Assembly: GCA_023460175.1 (NCBI GenBank)
Contig: JAEWRC010000185.1
Coordinates: 1-40,106 of the forward strand
From: Actinomycetes bacterium
Lineage (GTDB): Bacteria > Actinomycetota > Actinomycetes > Mycobacteriales > Mycobacteriaceae
DNA length: 40,106 nt
Reading direction: 5' to 3'
A program made the position numbers and the translations under genes. Of this stretch, positions 23,655-32,216 are shown in pieces. Position 1 is the first letter of the stretch; each line of letters begins with the position of its first letter. The notes below the pieces were generated by a model that saw nothing but the letters and a program-made list of their open reading frames with translations, was not told the origin of the DNA and made no database searches.

Positions 23655-25637
23655 ATGGCAATTGACACCGGGACCAACCAGAGCCCGCCCTTCACTGCCA
23701 CCGCGCCCGTGCCCTACGTGCCGTCGGGTCCGCTGCGCAACGCGTTCCCGCCGATCGCCGACTACGGGTTCCTGTCGGACTGCGAGAACACCTGCCTGAT
23801 CAGTTCGGCCGGCTCCGTGGAGTGGCTGTGCGTGCCGCGGCCGGACTCGCCCAGCGTCTTCGGCGCCATCCTGGACCGCGGCGCGGGCCACTTCCGGCTC
23901 GGGCCGTACGGAGTATCGGTGCCCTCGGCGCGGCGCTACCTGCCGGGCAGCCTCATCCTCGAGACCACCTGGCAGACCCACACCGGCTGGCTGATCGTGC
24001 GGGAGGCCCTGGTGATGGGGCCGTGGCACGACATCGAGTCCCGGTCGCGCACGCACCGCCGCACCCCGATGGACTGGGACGCCGAACACATCCTGCTGCG
24101 CACCGTGCGCTGCGTTTCCGGCACGGTCGAGCTGGTGATGAACTGCGAGCCGTCGTTCGACTACCACCGCATCCCCGCCACCTGGGAGTACTCCGCGGCC
24201 GCCTACGGCGAGGCCATCGCCCGGGCCAGCCGGGACGCCGACGCGCATCCGACCCTGCGGCTGACCACCAACCTGCGGCTGGGCCTGGAGGGCCATCAGG
24301 CCCGGGCGCGCACCCGGCTGACCGAGGGCGACAACGTGTTCGTCGCGCTGAGTTGGTCCAAGCATCCGGCGCCGCAGACCTACGAAGAAGCCGCCGAGAA
24401 GATGTGGAAGACCAGCGAGGCCTGGCGGCAGTGGATCAACATCGGCGACTTCCCGGACCATCCGTGGCGGTCCTATCTGCAGCGCAGCGCGCTGACGCTG
24501 AAGGGGCTGACCTACTCCCCGACCGGCGCCCTGCTGGCGGCGAGCACCACGTCGCTGCCGGAAACGCCGCAGGGCGAACGCAATTGGGACTACCGCTACG
24601 CGTGGGTGCGGGACTCGACGTTCGCGCTGTGGGGGCTGTACACCCTGGGCCTGGACCGCGAGGCCGACGACTTCTTCTCGTTCATCGCCGACGTCTCCGG
24701 CGCCAACAACGGCGAACGGCATCCGTTGCAGGTGATGTACGGCGTCGGCGGGGAACGCAGCCTCGTCGAGGACGAACTGCACCACCTGTCCGGCTACGAC
24801 AACGCGCGGCCGGTGCGGATCGGCAACGGCGCCTACAACCAGATGCAGCACGACATCTGGGGCACCATGCTCGACTCGGTGTACCTGCACACCAAATCCC
24901 GCGAGCAGATTCCCGAGACGCTGTGGCCGGTGCTCAAGAAGCAGGTCGAGGAGGCCATCAAGCACTGGCGCGAACCGGACCGCGGGATCTGGGAGGTGCG
25001 CGGCGAACCGCAGCACTTCACCTCCAGCAAGATCATGTGCTGGGTGGCGCTGGACCGCGGCTCCAAGCTCGCCGAACTACAGGGCGAGAAGAGCTACGCC
25101 CAGCAGTGGCGCGCCATCGCCGAGGAGATCAAGGACGACGTGCTGCGCCACGGGGTCGACGAGCGCGGCGTGCTCACTCAGCGCTACGGCGAGCCGGCGC
25201 TGGACGCCTCGCTGCTGCTGGCCGTGCTGACCCGGTTCCTGCCGCCGGACGACCCCCGCATCCGCGCCACCGTGCTGGCCATCGCCGACGAGTTGACCCA
25301 CGACGGGCTGGTGCTGCGGTACCGCGTCGAGGAGACCGACGACGGGCTGAGCGGCGAGGAGGGCACCTTCACCATCTGTTCGTTCTGGCTGGTGTCGGCC
25401 CTGGTCGAGATCGGCGAGATCCACCGCGCCCGGCATCTGTGCGAGCGGCTGCTCTCGTTCGCCAGCCCGCTGCACCTCTACGCCGAGGAGATCGAACCCC
25501 GCACCGGACGGCACCTGGGCAACTTCCCGCAGGCGTTCACCCACCTGGCATTGATCAACGCCGTGGTGCACGTGATCCGCGCCGAGGAGGAGGCCGACAG
25601 CTCCGGGGTGTTCGTGCCCGCCAACGCCCCGATGTAG
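23655..25637 (+). CDS. GH15 family glycoside hydrolase, probable trehalase
   Basis: This is a 660-residue cytoplasmic protein. An N-terminal beta-rich domain has IADYGFLSDCENTCLIS and VEWLCVPRPDSPSVFG. A C-terminal (alpha/alpha)6 domain has the GH15 signature NWDYRYAWVRDSTFALWGL, and an HWREPDRGIWEVRG segment expected to carry a catalytic Glu. It is homologous along its length to M. tuberculosis Rv2402, whose family includes the mycobacterial acid trehalase that hydrolyses trehalose to glucose. Other GH15 glucosidase activity cannot be excluded. The start is ATG at 23655. It converges with the heme oxygenase gene, 17 bases between stops. The Stf0 trehalose sulfotransferase lies two genes away. 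Confidence 0.85.
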   Translation: MAIDTGTNQSPPFTATAPVPYVPSGPLRNAFPPIADYGFLSDCENTCLISSAGSVEWLCVPRPDSPSVFGAILDRGAGHFRLGPYGVSVPSARRYLPGSLILETTWQTHTGWLIVREALVMGPWHDIESRSRTHRRTPMDWDAEHILLRTVRCVSGTVELVMNCEPSFDYHRIPATWEYSAAAYGEAIARASRDADAHPTLRLTTNLRLGLEGHQARARTRLTEGDNVFVALSWSKHPAPQTYEEAAEKMWKTSEAWRQWINIGDFPDHPWRSYLQRSALTLKGLTYSPTGALLAASTTSLPETPQGERNWDYRYAWVRDSTFALWGLYTLGLDREADDFFSFIADVSGANNGERHPLQVMYGVGGERSLVEDELHHLSGYDNARPVRIGNGAYNQMQHDIWGTMLDSVYLHTKSREQIPETLWPVLKKQVEEAIKHWREPDRGIWEVRGEPQHFTSSKIMCWVALDRGSKLAELQGEKSYAQQWRAIAEEIKDDVLRHGVDERGVLTQRYGEPALDASLLLAVLTRFLPPDDPRIRATVLAIADELTHDGLVLRYRVEETDDGLSGEEGTFTICSFWLVSALVEIGEIHRARHLCERLLSFASPLHLYAEEIEPRTGRHLGNFPQAFTHLALINAVVHVIRAEEEADSSGVFVPANAPM

Positions 25638-25654
25638 CGGCGGCGACGTAGCGG

Positions 25655-26308
25655 CTAGCGCCGGTAGGCCGCCAGGTTCTCGCCGAGCTCGTCGAACAAC
25701 GACTGGTTCAGGTTGAACGCCACCTTCACCTCGTCGACCACGCGCGCCTTGTCGGCGGGGCTGAGGTCGAGCTGGTCGAGGCGGGCGCGGTAGGCGTCCT
25801 TGTACGGCTTGATCTTGGCGATGTCGGGGAACTCGTAGAACGCCGTACCGGCACCGTCGAGGTCGAAGCTGCGCTCGAGGATCCGGCCGATCGCCTGTCC
25901 GCCGGACAGATCGCCGAGGTAGCGGGTGTAGTGATGGGCCAGCAGGTCGCCGCCCCAGTCGCGGCTGCGCAGCCGCTCGGCGTACTCGGCGGCCGCGACG
26001 CTGTCGGTGCCGTACGGCGCACCGGGCGCCCAGTGGTCGAGGTCGGCTTCCAGCGCGGCGCGCCGCTCCACCGCGGGGTCATAGACCGCGGCCACCGCGG
26101 GGTCGCCGCGCCGCGCTGAGATCGCGTCCTCGAGCGCCACGTAGACGGTGTGCAGCCGCTGCAGGTAGGCGGTGTAACCCGCCGCGTTGATCCGACCGGC
26201 CAGCAGTTCCACGGTGAAATCCGAGTTCTCCGCGGCATCGTGCTCGGCCTCCGAGCCCTCCCGCATCGCGGTGGACAGCTGCTGTTCGGCCAGTGCGGTG
26301 CTCGTCAT
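25655..26308 (-). CDS. Heme oxygenase (HO-1/HmuO family)
   Basis: This 217-residue enzyme opens heme to biliverdin, iron and CO. REGSEAEHDAAE places the proximal heme ligand at His23, as in human HO-1 and HmuO. LLAHHYTRYLGDLSGGQAIG is the distal helix motif with the flexible GDLSGG. It differs from MhuD, the noncanonical heme-degrading enzyme of M. tuberculosis. The ATG at 26308 is preceded by GAGGGAG. It follows stf0 by 67 bases on the same strand. No iron box was found nearby. It is probably involved in iron recovery from heme, matching the siderophore locus in theme, but it sits among sulfur genes. Confidence 0.92.
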   Translation of the reverse strand: MTSTALAEQQLSTAMREGSEAEHDAAENSDFTVELLAGRINAAGYTAYLQRLHTVYVALEDAISARRGDPAVAAVYDPAVERRAALEADLDHWAPGAPYGTDSVAAAEYAERLRSRDWGGDLLAHHYTRYLGDLSGGQAIGRILERSFDLDGAGTAFYEFPDIAKIKPYKDAYRARLDQLDLSPADKARVVDEVKVAFNLNQSLFDELGENLAAYRR

Positions 26309-26375
26309 CGACGCTCCCTCTGCGGTTGGACACCTTCCGACCACCCTAGGTGGCGACGGCCGGTTCGTCGCGCGC

Positions 26376-27179
26376 TCACAGCGGTAGGCCGTCGCGTTCG
26401 GCGTCGGCGCGATAGCGCTCCACCCACTCGTCGGAACGCTGGTCGGCCTGGCGTTCCAGCACCGGGGCCGGCGCCAACCGGGGATCCTCGCCGAGCGCCT
26501 CGAGCACCGTGCCCACGGTCTGGGTCAGGTTGCGCCACAGCACCGGATACGGCACGTCGATGGGATGCACGTCCTCCTCGGCGAACCATTTGCGCCAGCC
26601 CTCCTCCTGGTCGCGCAACATCCTCACCACGTGCGCGATGGCCCCGGCGTGGTACTCGACGCGCGCGTCGCGGACCGGGTCGGGCCGCCCGCGCCAGACC
26701 CGGGTCTGCACGGCCCGCCAGAACGACACCGCCTGGGAGACCACGTCGGGCCGGTATACGTGCACGAGCACCGGATCGGTACCGACCACGTCGCGGATGG
26801 CGGCCAGCAGGCCCTCCCCGGAGCGGTCCGGCAGGTTCTTGGCGCGCTGCAGCAGCAGCGGGACCTGGTTCCACATCAGCTTGCCGCCCCAGGTCCCGTT
26901 GGGGGTCCGGCCGACCGTGCGGATGTAGTCGCGCCAGATCTCGGCCGGCGCCAGATCCGGCGTCCCCTCGATGAGCGGGTCCAGCAGACTCAGGATCGTG
27001 GGGTCCTCGGCGTCGGCGAACCACTCCCGCGGCTGCGGGGACATGCTGGTGCGGGGCAGGTACTGGAAGAACTCCTGCGGTTCGCCGGCGACCCCGGTGG
27101 CCCGCAGGGATTCCACCAGCAGCGTGCTGCCGCTGCGCTGTGAGGCCAGGACGAGGTACGCCGTCGGTGTCTCGGACAT
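26376..27179 (-). CDS. stf0: Stf0 trehalose 2-sulfotransferase
   Basis: This 267-residue enzyme transfers sulfate from PAPS to the 2-position of trehalose, the first step of mycobacterial sulfolipid synthesis. The N-terminal TAYLVLASQRSGSTLLVESL is the PAPS 5'-phosphosulfate loop. GEPQEFFQYLP, EIWRDYIRTVGRTPNG and GGKLMWNQ are near-verbatim Stf0 features recalled from the M. tuberculosis (Rv0295c) and M. smegmatis proteins. It follows the sulfatase gene by 52 bases on the same strand. No other sulfolipid genes are in the window, so the final sulfated product is unknown. Confidence 0.93.
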   Translation of the reverse strand: MSETPTAYLVLASQRSGSTLLVESLRATGVAGEPQEFFQYLPRTSMSPQPREWFADAEDPTILSLLDPLIEGTPDLAPAEIWRDYIRTVGRTPNGTWGGKLMWNQVPLLLQRAKNLPDRSGEGLLAAIRDVVGTDPVLVHVYRPDVVSQAVSFWRAVQTRVWRGRPDPVRDARVEYHAGAIAHVVRMLRDQEEGWRKWFAEEDVHPIDVPYPVLWRNLTQTVGTVLEALGEDPRLAPAPVLERQADQRSDEWVERYRADAERDGLPL

Positions 27180-27231
27180 TCGCGGAAGCCTAATAGCAAT
27201 TCAATCCGACCGCGCACCGCGGCGATTTTAT

Positions 27232-28605
27232 TCAGTCCGAACTTAACTCTTGTTCGTCCTGCGGTTTCATGCCGCGTTCCGCGAAGGCCGCCGACCGACT
27301 CGGATAGGGAATACCCTTGATATGCGCATAGGTGCGGGTATAGCGGTCCGAGATCCGGGTGCCCGCGAACTCCGACGGAATGACATCGCCGGTGTCCTCG
27401 CGCCACTCGTTGAGCCGGAGCGCGAACTCCTGCGCGACCGATTCCATTTCCTCGCTGTCCGCACTGGTCAACAGGTTGTTCAGCTCGCGTGGATCGGTGC
27501 GCAGATCGTAGAGTTCGCGCCGCGGTCGAGGGCCGTCGATCTGACCGGCCAATGCCCGCCCGGGAGCGCTGTCCGCGATGTCCCACGGCAGGTCCAGGAC
27601 GGGCCGGTCCGCGTAATTCTCGATATAGCTGTATTCCTTGGTACGAATGGCTCGAATGGGGTCGAAAGAATCGTGATAAGTCTTGCTCGTATACACCGCC
27701 GACCGCATTTCTTCGCCATTCTTCAGCAAATTTTCGGCTTGGGAAACTCCCTCCACCTCCGCGGGCACCTCGACGCCGAGGACATCGAGCAGCGTGGGCA
27801 ACAGATCCACCCCGCTGAAGAGTTCGTCACAAATGCGCGGGGCCGCATTCCGCGACCGCGGCGGCCGGACGATCAGCGCGATCCCGGTGCCCGCGTCGTA
27901 GAGCGTGGACTTCGCCCGCGGCAGGGCCGGGCCGTGGTCGGTGACGAAGACCACCCAGGTGTTCTCGTCGAGTCCGGTGTCCGACAACGTGTCGAGCAGT
28001 TGCCCGACCGCCGCGTCGGCCACGGTGATCGACCCGTAAAAATCAGCGAGATCCTGACGCACCTCCGGGGTGTCGGGCAGATAGTCCGGGACCCGCACCG
28101 TCGACGGATCCGCCGGTTCGTAGCGGTCGTGCGGATAGGGCCGGTGGGTCTCGAAGAATCCGGCGGTCAACAGGAAGGGCCGCGCCGGCGGGCGGCGCAG
28201 CCACTCGATGGCACGTGCGACGACGTACTCGCAGTACGAATTGGACACGTCGAACTCGTCGAAGCCCAGCCGCGACGGGAAGCTCGACTCGTGTTGCATA
28301 CCGAAAAGTGCGGTGTGCCAGCCAGATTCGGAAAGCAACGCGGGCAGCGTCCGGACTCCGGACCGGTATTCCCACCCGTGGTGGGCCAACCCGACCAGGC
28401 CGTTGCTGTGCGGATGGCGGCCGGTGAACAGCGATCCCCGCGACGGCGAACACAGCGGCGCGGTCGCATGGGCCCGGGTGAACAGCACGCCCTCGCCCGC
28501 CAGCGCGTCCAGACAGGGGCTGTGCACGTCGGGGTTTCCGTAAACGCCCAGGTAGCGGCCCAGATCGTGCCAATGTACGAGGAGAACGTTCTCGTTGGCG
28601 GTCAC
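27232..28605 (-). CDS. Type I (formylglycine) sulfatase
   Basis: This is a 457-residue alkaline phosphatase-superfamily sulfatase. LCSPSRGSLFTGR contains CxPSR, whose Cys is converted to formylglycine, and VTDHGPALPRAK supplies a metal-site Asp/His pair. No signal peptide is evident, so it is likely cytoplasmic. GTG at 28605 is chosen, with AAGGTGG upstream and the core beginning ENVLLVHWHD; an ATG at 28674 would extend into the cysK promoter region. Its neighbours are stf0 downstream and cysK divergent. The substrate is unknown; a sulfated trehalose or host/environmental sulfate ester is possible. Part of the gene (27601-27720) is only about 51% GC, well below its surroundings. Confidence 0.88.
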   Translation of the reverse strand: MTANENVLLVHWHDLGRYLGVYGNPDVHSPCLDALAGEGVLFTRAHATAPLCSPSRGSLFTGRHPHSNGLVGLAHHGWEYRSGVRTLPALLSESGWHTALFGMQHESSFPSRLGFDEFDVSNSYCEYVVARAIEWLRRPPARPFLLTAGFFETHRPYPHDRYEPADPSTVRVPDYLPDTPEVRQDLADFYGSITVADAAVGQLLDTLSDTGLDENTWVVFVTDHGPALPRAKSTLYDAGTGIALIVRPPRSRNAAPRICDELFSGVDLLPTLLDVLGVEVPAEVEGVSQAENLLKNGEEMRSAVYTSKTYHDSFDPIRAIRTKEYSYIENYADRPVLDLPWDIADSAPGRALAGQIDGPRPRRELYDLRTDPRELNNLLTSADSEEMESVAQEFALRLNEWREDTGDVIPSEFAGTRISDRYTRTYAHIKGIPYPSRSAAFAERGMKPQDEQELSSD

Positions 28606-28678
28606 AATCCCACCTTGCCTGACGGCCGCGAGATGGGCACGGGAGGGCTGCGTTGCCGACAGGTTCACCGGCACCCGC

Positions 28679-28684
28679 TAGTCT
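28679..28684 (+). promoter_or_regulatory. Probable cysK promoter -10
   Basis: TAGTCT fits TANNNT and lies 37 bases before the cysK ATG in the 116-base divergent gap with the sulfatase gene. TTGCCG (28653-28658) is the nearest -35-like hexamer, but its 20-base spacing is long. Confidence 0.4.
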
Positions 28685-28721
28685 CGATCTGACGAATCTG
28701 AGCTGCATCAGAAGGGCGGTC

Positions 28722-29657
28722 ATGGGCACTATCTACAACGACGTCAGCGAATTGGTCGGGCGCACGCCGCTGGTCCGGCTCAACCGCCTCACCGAAGGCC
28801 TCGGTGCGCAGGTGCTGGCCAAGCTCGAGTTCTACAACCCGGCCAACAGTGTCAAGGACCGCATCGGCGTCGCCATCATCGACGCGGCCGAGGCTGCCGG
28901 CGCGCTGCGCCCCGGCGGCACCATCGTCGAGGCCACCAGCGGCAACACCGGCATCGCGCTGGCCATGGTCGGCGCCGCCCGCGGTTACCGGGTGATCCTG
29001 ACCATGCCCGACACGATGTCGACCGAGCGCCGCGTGATGCTGCGCGCCTTCGGCGCCGAGATCGTCCTGACCCCGGGCTCGGAGGGGATGGCCGGCGCCG
29101 TGGCGCGCGCCAAGCAGATCATCTCCGAGACCGAGAACGCGGTGGCCGCAGACCAATTCGCCAACCCCGCCAACCCGGACATCCACGAACGCACCACCGG
29201 TGCGGAGGTCTGGACCGACACCGACGGCGCCGTCGACATCTTCGTCGCCGGCATCGGCACCGGCGGTACCCTGACCGGCGTCGGCCGCTTCCTCAAGGCA
29301 CGCAAGCCCGAGGTCAAGATCGTCGGCGTGGAACCGCTGGATTCGGCCATCCTCAACGGTGGCGACCCCGGTCCGCACAAGATCCAGGGCATCGGCGCCA
29401 ACTTCATCCCCGAGGTGCTCGACCGCGGTGTCTACGACGAGATCGTGGACGCCACCTTCGAGGACTCGATCCGGATCGCCCGCGCGCTGGGCACCGACGA
29501 GGGCATCCTGGGCGGCATCTCGGCGGGCGCAAACGTCTGGGCCGCACTCGAATTGGCCAGACGCCCGGAGAACGCGGGCAAGCAGATCGTGGTCATCGTC
29601 CCCGACTTCGGTGAACGCTACGTGTCGACACCGCTGTTCGAACACATCCGGGACTGA
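28722..29657 (+). CDS. cysK: CysK, O-acetylserine sulfhydrylase
   Basis: This 311-residue PLP enzyme makes cysteine from O-acetylserine and sulfide. NPANSVKDRIG contains the PLP Lys, and EATSGNTGIALA is the substrate-binding loop. GIGTGGTLTGVG binds the PLP phosphate, and GGISAGANVWAAL follows near the C-terminus. Length matches M. tuberculosis CysK1 (310). The ATG at 28722 follows GAAGGGCGG. It is six bases from cysE, as in the cysK1-cysE pair of M. tuberculosis, though that pair lies elsewhere in that genome. Confidence 0.95.
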   Translation: MGTIYNDVSELVGRTPLVRLNRLTEGLGAQVLAKLEFYNPANSVKDRIGVAIIDAAEAAGALRPGGTIVEATSGNTGIALAMVGAARGYRVILTMPDTMSTERRVMLRAFGAEIVLTPGSEGMAGAVARAKQIISETENAVAADQFANPANPDIHERTTGAEVWTDTDGAVDIFVAGIGTGGTLTGVGRFLKARKPEVKIVGVEPLDSAILNGGDPGPHKIQGIGANFIPEVLDRGVYDEIVDATFEDSIRIARALGTDEGILGGISAGANVWAALELARRPENAGKQIVVIVPDFGERYVSTPLFEHIRD

Positions 29658-29663
29658 GGACCT

Positions 29664-30248
29664 ATGGCGCTGTTGGCCACGCTGCGTGAAGACCTGCGAA
29701 ACGCCCGAGCCCACGACCCGGCCGCGCGCGGGGACGTGGAGAACGCGCTGGTGTACTCCGGTCTGCATGCCATCTGGGCGCATCGACTGGCGCATCGGAT
29801 GTGGGCCCGGCCGGCGCTGCGCGGCCCCGCGCGGATCCTCATGCAGGCCGTCCGCGCCGTCACCGGGATCGAGATCCACCCCGGCGCCACCATCGGCCGG
29901 CGGTTCTTCATCGACCACGGCATGGGCGTGGTGATCGGCGAGACCGCCGAGATCGGCGACGACGTGATGCTCTATCACGGGGTGACTCTCGGTGGCCGCA
30001 CGCTGCAACAGGTCAAACGACATCCCACCATCGGCAACCGGGTCACCATCGGCGCCGGTGCAAAGGTGTTGGGACCGTTGACCATCGGCGACGACAGCGC
30101 GGTCGGCGCCAACGCCGTCGTCACCCGGGACGTGCCGGCCGAGTCGATCGCGACCGGCATCCCGGCGGTGGTGCGGCAGCGCTCCGCCAAGGAACGCGAG
30201 CAGGCCGTCGACCCCACCAGCTACATCGACCCCGCGATGTACATCTGA
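29664..30248 (+). CDS. cysE: CysE, serine acetyltransferase
   Basis: This 194-residue left-handed beta-helix acetyltransferase makes O-acetylserine from serine and acetyl-CoA. Hexapeptide repeats run through EIHPGATIGRRFFIDHGMGVVIGE, with the catalytic HPG/DHG residues, and end at VTRDVPAESIATGIP. The last residues DPAMYI end in Ile, the feature by which CysE tails dock in the CysK active site to form the cysteine synthase complex. It is cotranscribed with cysK (6-base gap) and converges with lepA (10-base gap). Confidence 0.94.
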   Translation: MALLATLREDLRNARAHDPAARGDVENALVYSGLHAIWAHRLAHRMWARPALRGPARILMQAVRAVTGIEIHPGATIGRRFFIDHGMGVVIGETAEIGDDVMLYHGVTLGGRTLQQVKRHPTIGNRVTIGAGAKVLGPLTIGDDSAVGANAVVTRDVPAESIATGIPAVVRQRSAKEREQAVDPTSYIDPAMYI

Positions 30249-30258
30249 AGCGTCAGCG

Positions 30259-32103
30259 CTACTTCTTGGTGCCCTTGTCGGCCGCAGAATCGGTGGACAG
30301 CGCGGCCACGAAGGCCTCCTGCGGGACCTCGACCCGACCGATGGTCTTCATCCGCTTCTTGCCCTCCTTCTGCTTCTCCAGCAGCTTGCGCTTACGGCTG
30401 ATGTCGCCGCCGTAGCACTTGGACAGCACGTCCTTGCGGATGGCCCGGATGTTCTCGCGGGCAATGATCTTCGAGCCGATCGCGGCCTGCACCGGCACCT
30501 CGAACTGCTGGCGCGGGATGAGCTCCTTGAGCTTGGTGGTCATCTTGTTGCCGTAGGCGAACGCCGAATCCTTGTGCACGATAGCGCTGAACGCGTCGAC
30601 GGCCTCGCCCTGCAACAGGATGTCGACCTTGACCAGCTGCGACTGCTGCTCGCCGGCGTCCTCGTAATCCAGGCTGGCGTATCCGCGGGTGCGCGACTTC
30701 AACGCGTCGAAGAAGTCGAAGATGATCTCCCCCAACGGCATCGTGTAGCGCAGTTCGACGCGCTCGGGCGACAGATAGTCCATGCCGCCGAGTTCGCCGC
30801 GCCGCGACTGGCACAGCTCCATGATGGAGCCGATGAACTCGCTGGGCGCGATGATGGTGGTCTTGACCACCGGCTCGTAGATCTCGGCCACCTTGCCCTC
30901 GGGCCAGTCCGACGGGTTCGTCACCGTCATTTCGGCCCCGTCGTCCTTGCGCACGCGGTAGACCACGTTGGGCGAGGTCGAGATCAGGTCGAGGTCGAAC
31001 TCGCGCTCCAACCGCTCGCGGGTGATCTCCATGTGCAGCAGACCCAGGAAGCCGCACCGGAAACCGAAGCCCAGCGCCACCGAGGTCTCCGGCTCCCACG
31101 TCAGCGCCGCGTCGTTGAGCTGCAGCTTCTCCAGTGCGTCCCGCAGGTTCGGGTAATCCGAGCCGTCCACCGGGTACAGCCCGGAGTACACCATGGGCTT
31201 GGGTTCGCGGTAGCCGGTCAGCGGCTCCTCGGCGCCCTTGCGGGCGGTGGTGACGGTGTCGCCGACCTTGGACTGGCGGACGTCCTTGACGCCGGTGATC
31301 AGGTAACCGACCTCGCCGACGCCGAGGCCGTCGCTGGCCTTGGGCTCGGGCGAGACGATGCCCACCTCGAGCAGCTCGTGGGTGGCCCCGGTGGACATCA
31401 TCGCGATGCGCTCGCGCGGCAGGATCTTGCCGTCGACCACGCGGACGTAGGTGACCACGCCGCGGTAGATGTCATAGACCGAGTCGAAGATCATCGCCCG
31501 GGCGGGGGCCTCGGCGTCGCCCTGCGGGGCCGGCACCTGCCGCACCACCTCGTCGAGCAGCTCGGTCACGCCCATCCCGGTCTTGCCGGAAACCCGCAGC
31601 ACTTCCTCGGGTTCGCAGCCGATGATGTGGGCGATCTCGGCGGCGTAGCGGTCCGGGTCCGCGGCGGGCAGGTCGATCTTGTTGAGCACCGGGATGATGG
31701 TCAGATCCCGGTCCAGCGCCAGGTACAGGTTGGCCAGCGTCTGCGCCTCGATGCCCTGGGCGGCGTCGACCAACAGCACCGCACCCTCGCAGGCCTCCAG
31801 CGCGCGCGACACCTCGTAGGTGAAGTCGACGTGGCCGGGGGTGTCGATGAGGTGCAGCACGAAGTCCTCGTCACCGACGCGCCACGGCAGCCGCACGTTC
31901 TGCGCCTTGATGGTGATCCCGCGCTCGCGCTCGATGTCCATCCGGTCCAGGTACTGGGCGCGCATCGAGCGGTCGTCGACCACGCCGGTGAGCTGCAGCA
32001 TCCGGTCGGCCAGGGTGGACTTCCCGTGGTCGATGTGGGCGATGATGCAGAAGTTGCGAATCTGCGCCGGCGCCGTGAACGTCTTGTCGGCGAAGCTGCT
32101 GAT
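30259..32103 (-). CDS. lepA: LepA (EF4) translation factor GTPase
   Basis: This translational GTPase acts on the elongating ribosome (back-translocase EF4). G1 is AHIDHGKST, G3 is DTPGH, G4 is NKID, and the lysine-rich LepA C-terminal domain ends KCYGGDISRKRKLLEKQKEG. The first ATG (32001) lies after the P-loop and cannot be the start. From there upstream to the in-frame TGA (32167-32169) there is no ATG, GTG or TTG. The best candidate is ATC at 32103, six bases after CCAGGAG, giving 614 residues beginning SSFADKTF, a stretch conserved in M. tuberculosis LepA. The function call is firm; the 5' end is not. An ATC initiation or a base error are the two explanations. Confidence 0.93.
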   Translation of the reverse strand: MSSFADKTFTAPAQIRNFCIIAHIDHGKSTLADRMLQLTGVVDDRSMRAQYLDRMDIERERGITIKAQNVRLPWRVGDEDFVLHLIDTPGHVDFTYEVSRALEACEGAVLLVDAAQGIEAQTLANLYLALDRDLTIIPVLNKIDLPAADPDRYAAEIAHIIGCEPEEVLRVSGKTGMGVTELLDEVVRQVPAPQGDAEAPARAMIFDSVYDIYRGVVTYVRVVDGKILPRERIAMMSTGATHELLEVGIVSPEPKASDGLGVGEVGYLITGVKDVRQSKVGDTVTTARKGAEEPLTGYREPKPMVYSGLYPVDGSDYPNLRDALEKLQLNDAALTWEPETSVALGFGFRCGFLGLLHMEITRERLEREFDLDLISTSPNVVYRVRKDDGAEMTVTNPSDWPEGKVAEIYEPVVKTTIIAPSEFIGSIMELCQSRRGELGGMDYLSPERVELRYTMPLGEIIFDFFDALKSRTRGYASLDYEDAGEQQSQLVKVDILLQGEAVDAFSAIVHKDSAFAYGNKMTTKLKELIPRQQFEVPVQAAIGSKIIARENIRAIRKDVLSKCYGGDISRKRKLLEKQKEGKKRMKTIGRVEVPQEAFVAALSTDSAADKGTKK

Positions 32104-32216
32104 GGAAATCTCCTGGTAGGTCGGCCTGTCAGGCGCGATGGGACGTGTCCAGAGTAGCCAGCGACCAACCTCCGCTCACAATCGAGCTTGTCCGTGAGCG
32201 CTTATGCTTGGCAGCT

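Noticed and set aside
26341..26355. CCACCCTAGGTGG near the stf0-heme oxygenase gap as an operator
   Set aside because: The arms are offset by one base so it is not a true dyad, and it matches no known iron or sulfur box.
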